A stretch of 6,988 bases of DNA from NCBI GenBank assembly GCA_017888105.1, contig JAGHGS010000112.1:1-6988 (forward strand), written 5' to 3'. Below the pieces are notes generated by a model. That model ran no database searches. It saw nothing but the letters and a program-made list of their open reading frames with translations, and had not been told where the DNA came from. The position numbers were made by a program, and so were the translations under genes. The DNA is from Bacilli bacterium. Its GTDB lineage: Bacteria; Bacillota_I; Bacilli_A; RF39; UBA660. Numbering within the stretch: the stretch's first letter is position 1; the number at the start of each line of letters is the position of its first letter. Shown here piece by piece: positions 5,899-6,988 of this stretch.

Positions 5899-6819
5899 TA
5901 CAATAACTGCTTTTAAATCTTCTTTTTTAATACCATTTAAATAATCTCGAACCAACATTTCTTTTTTTCCAAAGGGTTTAATTTTTGTAATATAGTAAAC
6001 TTTATCAGAAGTAGCAATCCCTATAGCATCTTTCTTTATATCACAAATAGTACCCGGATAAAGTTCCGTATCACTTCCAATATATCCTTCAATTACTTTA
6101 AATTCTTCTCCATTTAAAATAAAATGAGCAAGAGGTTCTGGATTTAAAGCCCTCACTTGATTATAAATATCAATTGCTTTTTTATTAAAATCAAGATGTT
6201 CATCTTCTCTTTTAATTGTATAAGCATAACTAACTTCACTCTCATTTTGTTTCACACGCTGATTACTTCCCGAAATAATACTTGGTAAAGTTTCCTCTAA
6301 AAGTTCTGCTCCAAGAGAACTTAATTTATCTCTTAATGTTCCTAAAGTATCAGTATCTAATATTGAAATACTTTTAGAGGCAATCATATCTCCAGTATCC
6401 ATATGAGTATCCATATACATAATTGTAATACCAGTTTTGCTATCTCCATTTAATATCGCATGATGAATTGGTGCACCACCACGATATTTAGGTAAAAGGG
6501 ATGCATGAACATTAATACATCCAAGTCTTGGAATATCTAATACTTCTTTTGGCACAATTTGTCCATAAGCACAAGTTACTATTAAATCAGGATTGTATTT
6601 CTTTATTTCTTCATAATCTTCTTTTATTTTAACTGGTTGAAACACCGGAATATTATTTTTAGTTGCCCTTTCCTTAATCGGCGAATAAGTAAGTACTTTC
6701 TTTCTTCCTACATATTTATCAGGTTGAGTCACAACCAAAACAACCTCCGTATTCTTTATTAATGTATCTAAAATCGGACCAGCAAACTCTGGTGTACCCA
6801 TAAAAACAGTTTTAATCAT
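5893..6819 (-). CDS. fmt: Methionyl-tRNA formyltransferase
   Basis: It transfers the formyl group of 10-formyltetrahydrofolate to Met-tRNA(fMet), which allows bacterial initiation. The 308-residue product (family about 310-315) has an N-terminal formyltransferase Rossmann domain with VFMGTPEFA (5-13), TQPDKYVGRKK (31-41) and INVHASLLPKYRGGAPIHH (102-120; catalytic N103 and H105). MDTGDMI (140-146) supplies the catalytic D141. The C-terminal tRNA-binding OB-like domain starts around 205 and includes RALNPEPLA (223-231). Start choice: the frame stays open to an ATG at 6894, but that would begin inside the terminator stem and add 25 residues with no family match. The ATG at 6817-6819 starts at the conserved MIKTVFMGTPEF and has GGTGA five bases upstream. 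It is the first gene of the operon. No def or priA is seen upstream, unlike in B. subtilis. Confidence 0.97.
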   Translation of the reverse strand: MIKTVFMGTPEFAGPILDTLIKNTEVVLVVTQPDKYVGRKKVLTYSPIKERATKNNIPVFQPVKIKEDYEEIKKYNPDLIVTCAYGQIVPKEVLDIPRLGCINVHASLLPKYRGGAPIHHAILNGDSKTGITIMYMDTHMDTGDMIASKSISILDTDTLGTLRDKLSSLGAELLEETLPSIISGSNQRVKQNESEVSYAYTIKREDEHLDFNKKAIDIYNQVRALNPEPLAHFILNGEEFKVIEGYIGSDTELYPGTICDIKKDAIGIATSDKVYYITKIKPFGKKEMLVRDYLNGIKKEDLKAVIVK

Positions 6820-6823
6820 ATAT

Positions 6824-6829
6824 ATCACC
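6824..6829 (-). promoter_or_regulatory. fmt ribosome binding site
   Basis: GGTGAT on the minus strand lies four to five bases before the ATG at 6817-6819. It matches the 3' part of the 16S-complementary AGGAGGTGATC. It supports the short fmt start over the in-frame ATGs at 6894 and around 6835, which lack such a site. Confidence 0.7.
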
Positions 6830-6835
6830 ATAATC

Positions 6836-6864
6836 ATTGTACCAAAAAAACAAGTCTTCGTCCA
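6836..6864 (-). promoter_or_regulatory. Probable sigma-A-type promoter of the fmt–rpe operon
   Basis: On the minus strand a -35-like TGGACG (6859-6864, four of six matches to TTGACA) is separated by exactly 17 bases from a -10-like TACAAT (6836-6841, five of six). The spacer contains a T7 run. The promoter sits just downstream of the previous gene's terminator and immediately before fmt, where an operon promoter is expected. Transcription would start near 6829, giving a leader of only about 10 nt. Assigned by eye from consensus, spacing and position. Confidence 0.55.
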
Positions 6865-6875
6865 TTCACCCAAAC

Positions 6876-6908
6876 AAAAAATAGTTATCTTCAAGTTAAG
6901 ATAACTAT
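6876..6908 (-). terminator. Rho-independent terminator of the upstream gene
   Basis: A perfect 11-bp inverted repeat, ATAGTTATCTT (6881-6891) and AAGATAACTAT (6898-6908), with a 6-base loop. On the minus strand it is followed by TTTTT (6876-6880). It starts 17 bases after the stop codon of the upstream gene fragment (6926-6928) and precedes the fmt promoter, so it separates that gene from the fmt operon. The stem is AT-rich (two G-C pairs) but uninterrupted. Confidence 0.85.
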
Positions 6909-6925
6909 ATATTTACATTTAATTG

Positions 6926-6988
6926 TCATTCAACGACAACATATGGATCGCTACTTGTTCCGGTACCTGATGAAATTTGAATATCTCC
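6926..6988 (-). CDS. C-terminal end of an upstream gene, function unknown (partial)
   Basis: A minus-strand frame is open from the right edge and stops at TGA 6926-6928, giving 20 residues that end GTGTSSDPYVVVE. An intrinsic terminator follows 17 bases later, which supports a real gene end. The Gly/Thr/Ser-rich turn followed by DPYVV resembles short 'GTGTxxDPY(V/I)' segments that I associate with extracellular, repeat-containing or pseudopilin-like proteins of Firmicutes. That association comes from memory and is weak. It is not the end of def or priA as far as I can see. The remaining gene lies outside the window. Confidence 0.6.
   Translation of the reverse strand, partial: GDIQISSGTGTSSDPYVVVE

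Noticed and set aside
6820..6894. 25-residue N-terminal extension of fmt from the ATG at 6892-6894
   Set aside because: It would start inside the terminator stem, it runs across the promoter, and it lacks a ribosome binding site. The family N-terminus MIKTVFMGTPEF begins at 6819 with GGTGA in front.
1..6988. CRISPR arrays, tRNA/rRNA genes, insertion sequences, toxin-antitoxin or defence genes
   Set aside because: No direct-repeat arrays, cloverleaf-like segments, transposase motifs or terminal repeats were seen. Nearly all sequence is taken up by conserved housekeeping genes.

Overview
This is an A+T-rich window of bacterial core chromosome. It looks like a low-GC Firmicutes-type (Bacilli/Erysipelotrichia/RF39-like) genome. 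The evidence is the gene order fmt–(x)–rlmN–prpC–prkC–rsgA–rpe, which is a variant of the Bacillus subtilis def-fmt-rsmB-rlmN-prpC-prkC-rsgA-rpe block, together with strong AGGAGG/GGTGA-type ribosome binding sites, heavy AT codon bias and a eukaryotic-type kinase with PASTA repeats. TGA is read as stop (it ends rlmN and prpC) and Trp is TGG, so the standard bacterial code applies and not the Mycoplasma code. The species cannot be named from the sequence.

Layout, with all seven complete genes on the minus strand (read from right to left). At the right edge is the last 20 codons of an upstream gene (6926-6988). It is closed by a clean 11-bp hairpin/U-tract terminator (6876-6908). A sigma-A-like promoter (6836-6864) follows, and then fmt (5893-6819), an unrecognised single-pass membrane protein (5190-5885), rlmN (4178-5197), prpC (3429-4181), prkC (1663-3432), rsgA (845-1669) and rpe (201-836). 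Every junction is an overlap or a gap of 8 nt or less, so this is almost certainly one transcription unit. The 200 bases left of rpe hold a hairpin (85-134) with a T5 run on the plus strand. They may also hold the last 22 codons of a convergent plus-strand gene ending at 70.

How the genes fit together: fmt (initiator-tRNA formylation), rlmN (23S rRNA/tRNA m2A) and rsgA (30S maturation GTPase) belong to translation. prkC/prpC form the membrane Ser/Thr kinase and its opposing PP2C phosphatase. In other Firmicutes this pair senses the cell wall and acts on targets that include translation GTPases such as RsgA. rpe is the pentose phosphate epimerase that commonly closes this block.

The window is mostly ordinary and I found no new multi-gene system. 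The best point for follow-up is the uncharacterised membrane-anchored, Tyr-rich extracytoplasmic protein that sits where rsmB sits in Bacillus, directly upstream of rlmN and the kinase/phosphatase pair. Several start sites also needed correction: fmt starts at 6819, not 6894, and prpC starts at a GTG at 4181, not at the TTG at 4211.
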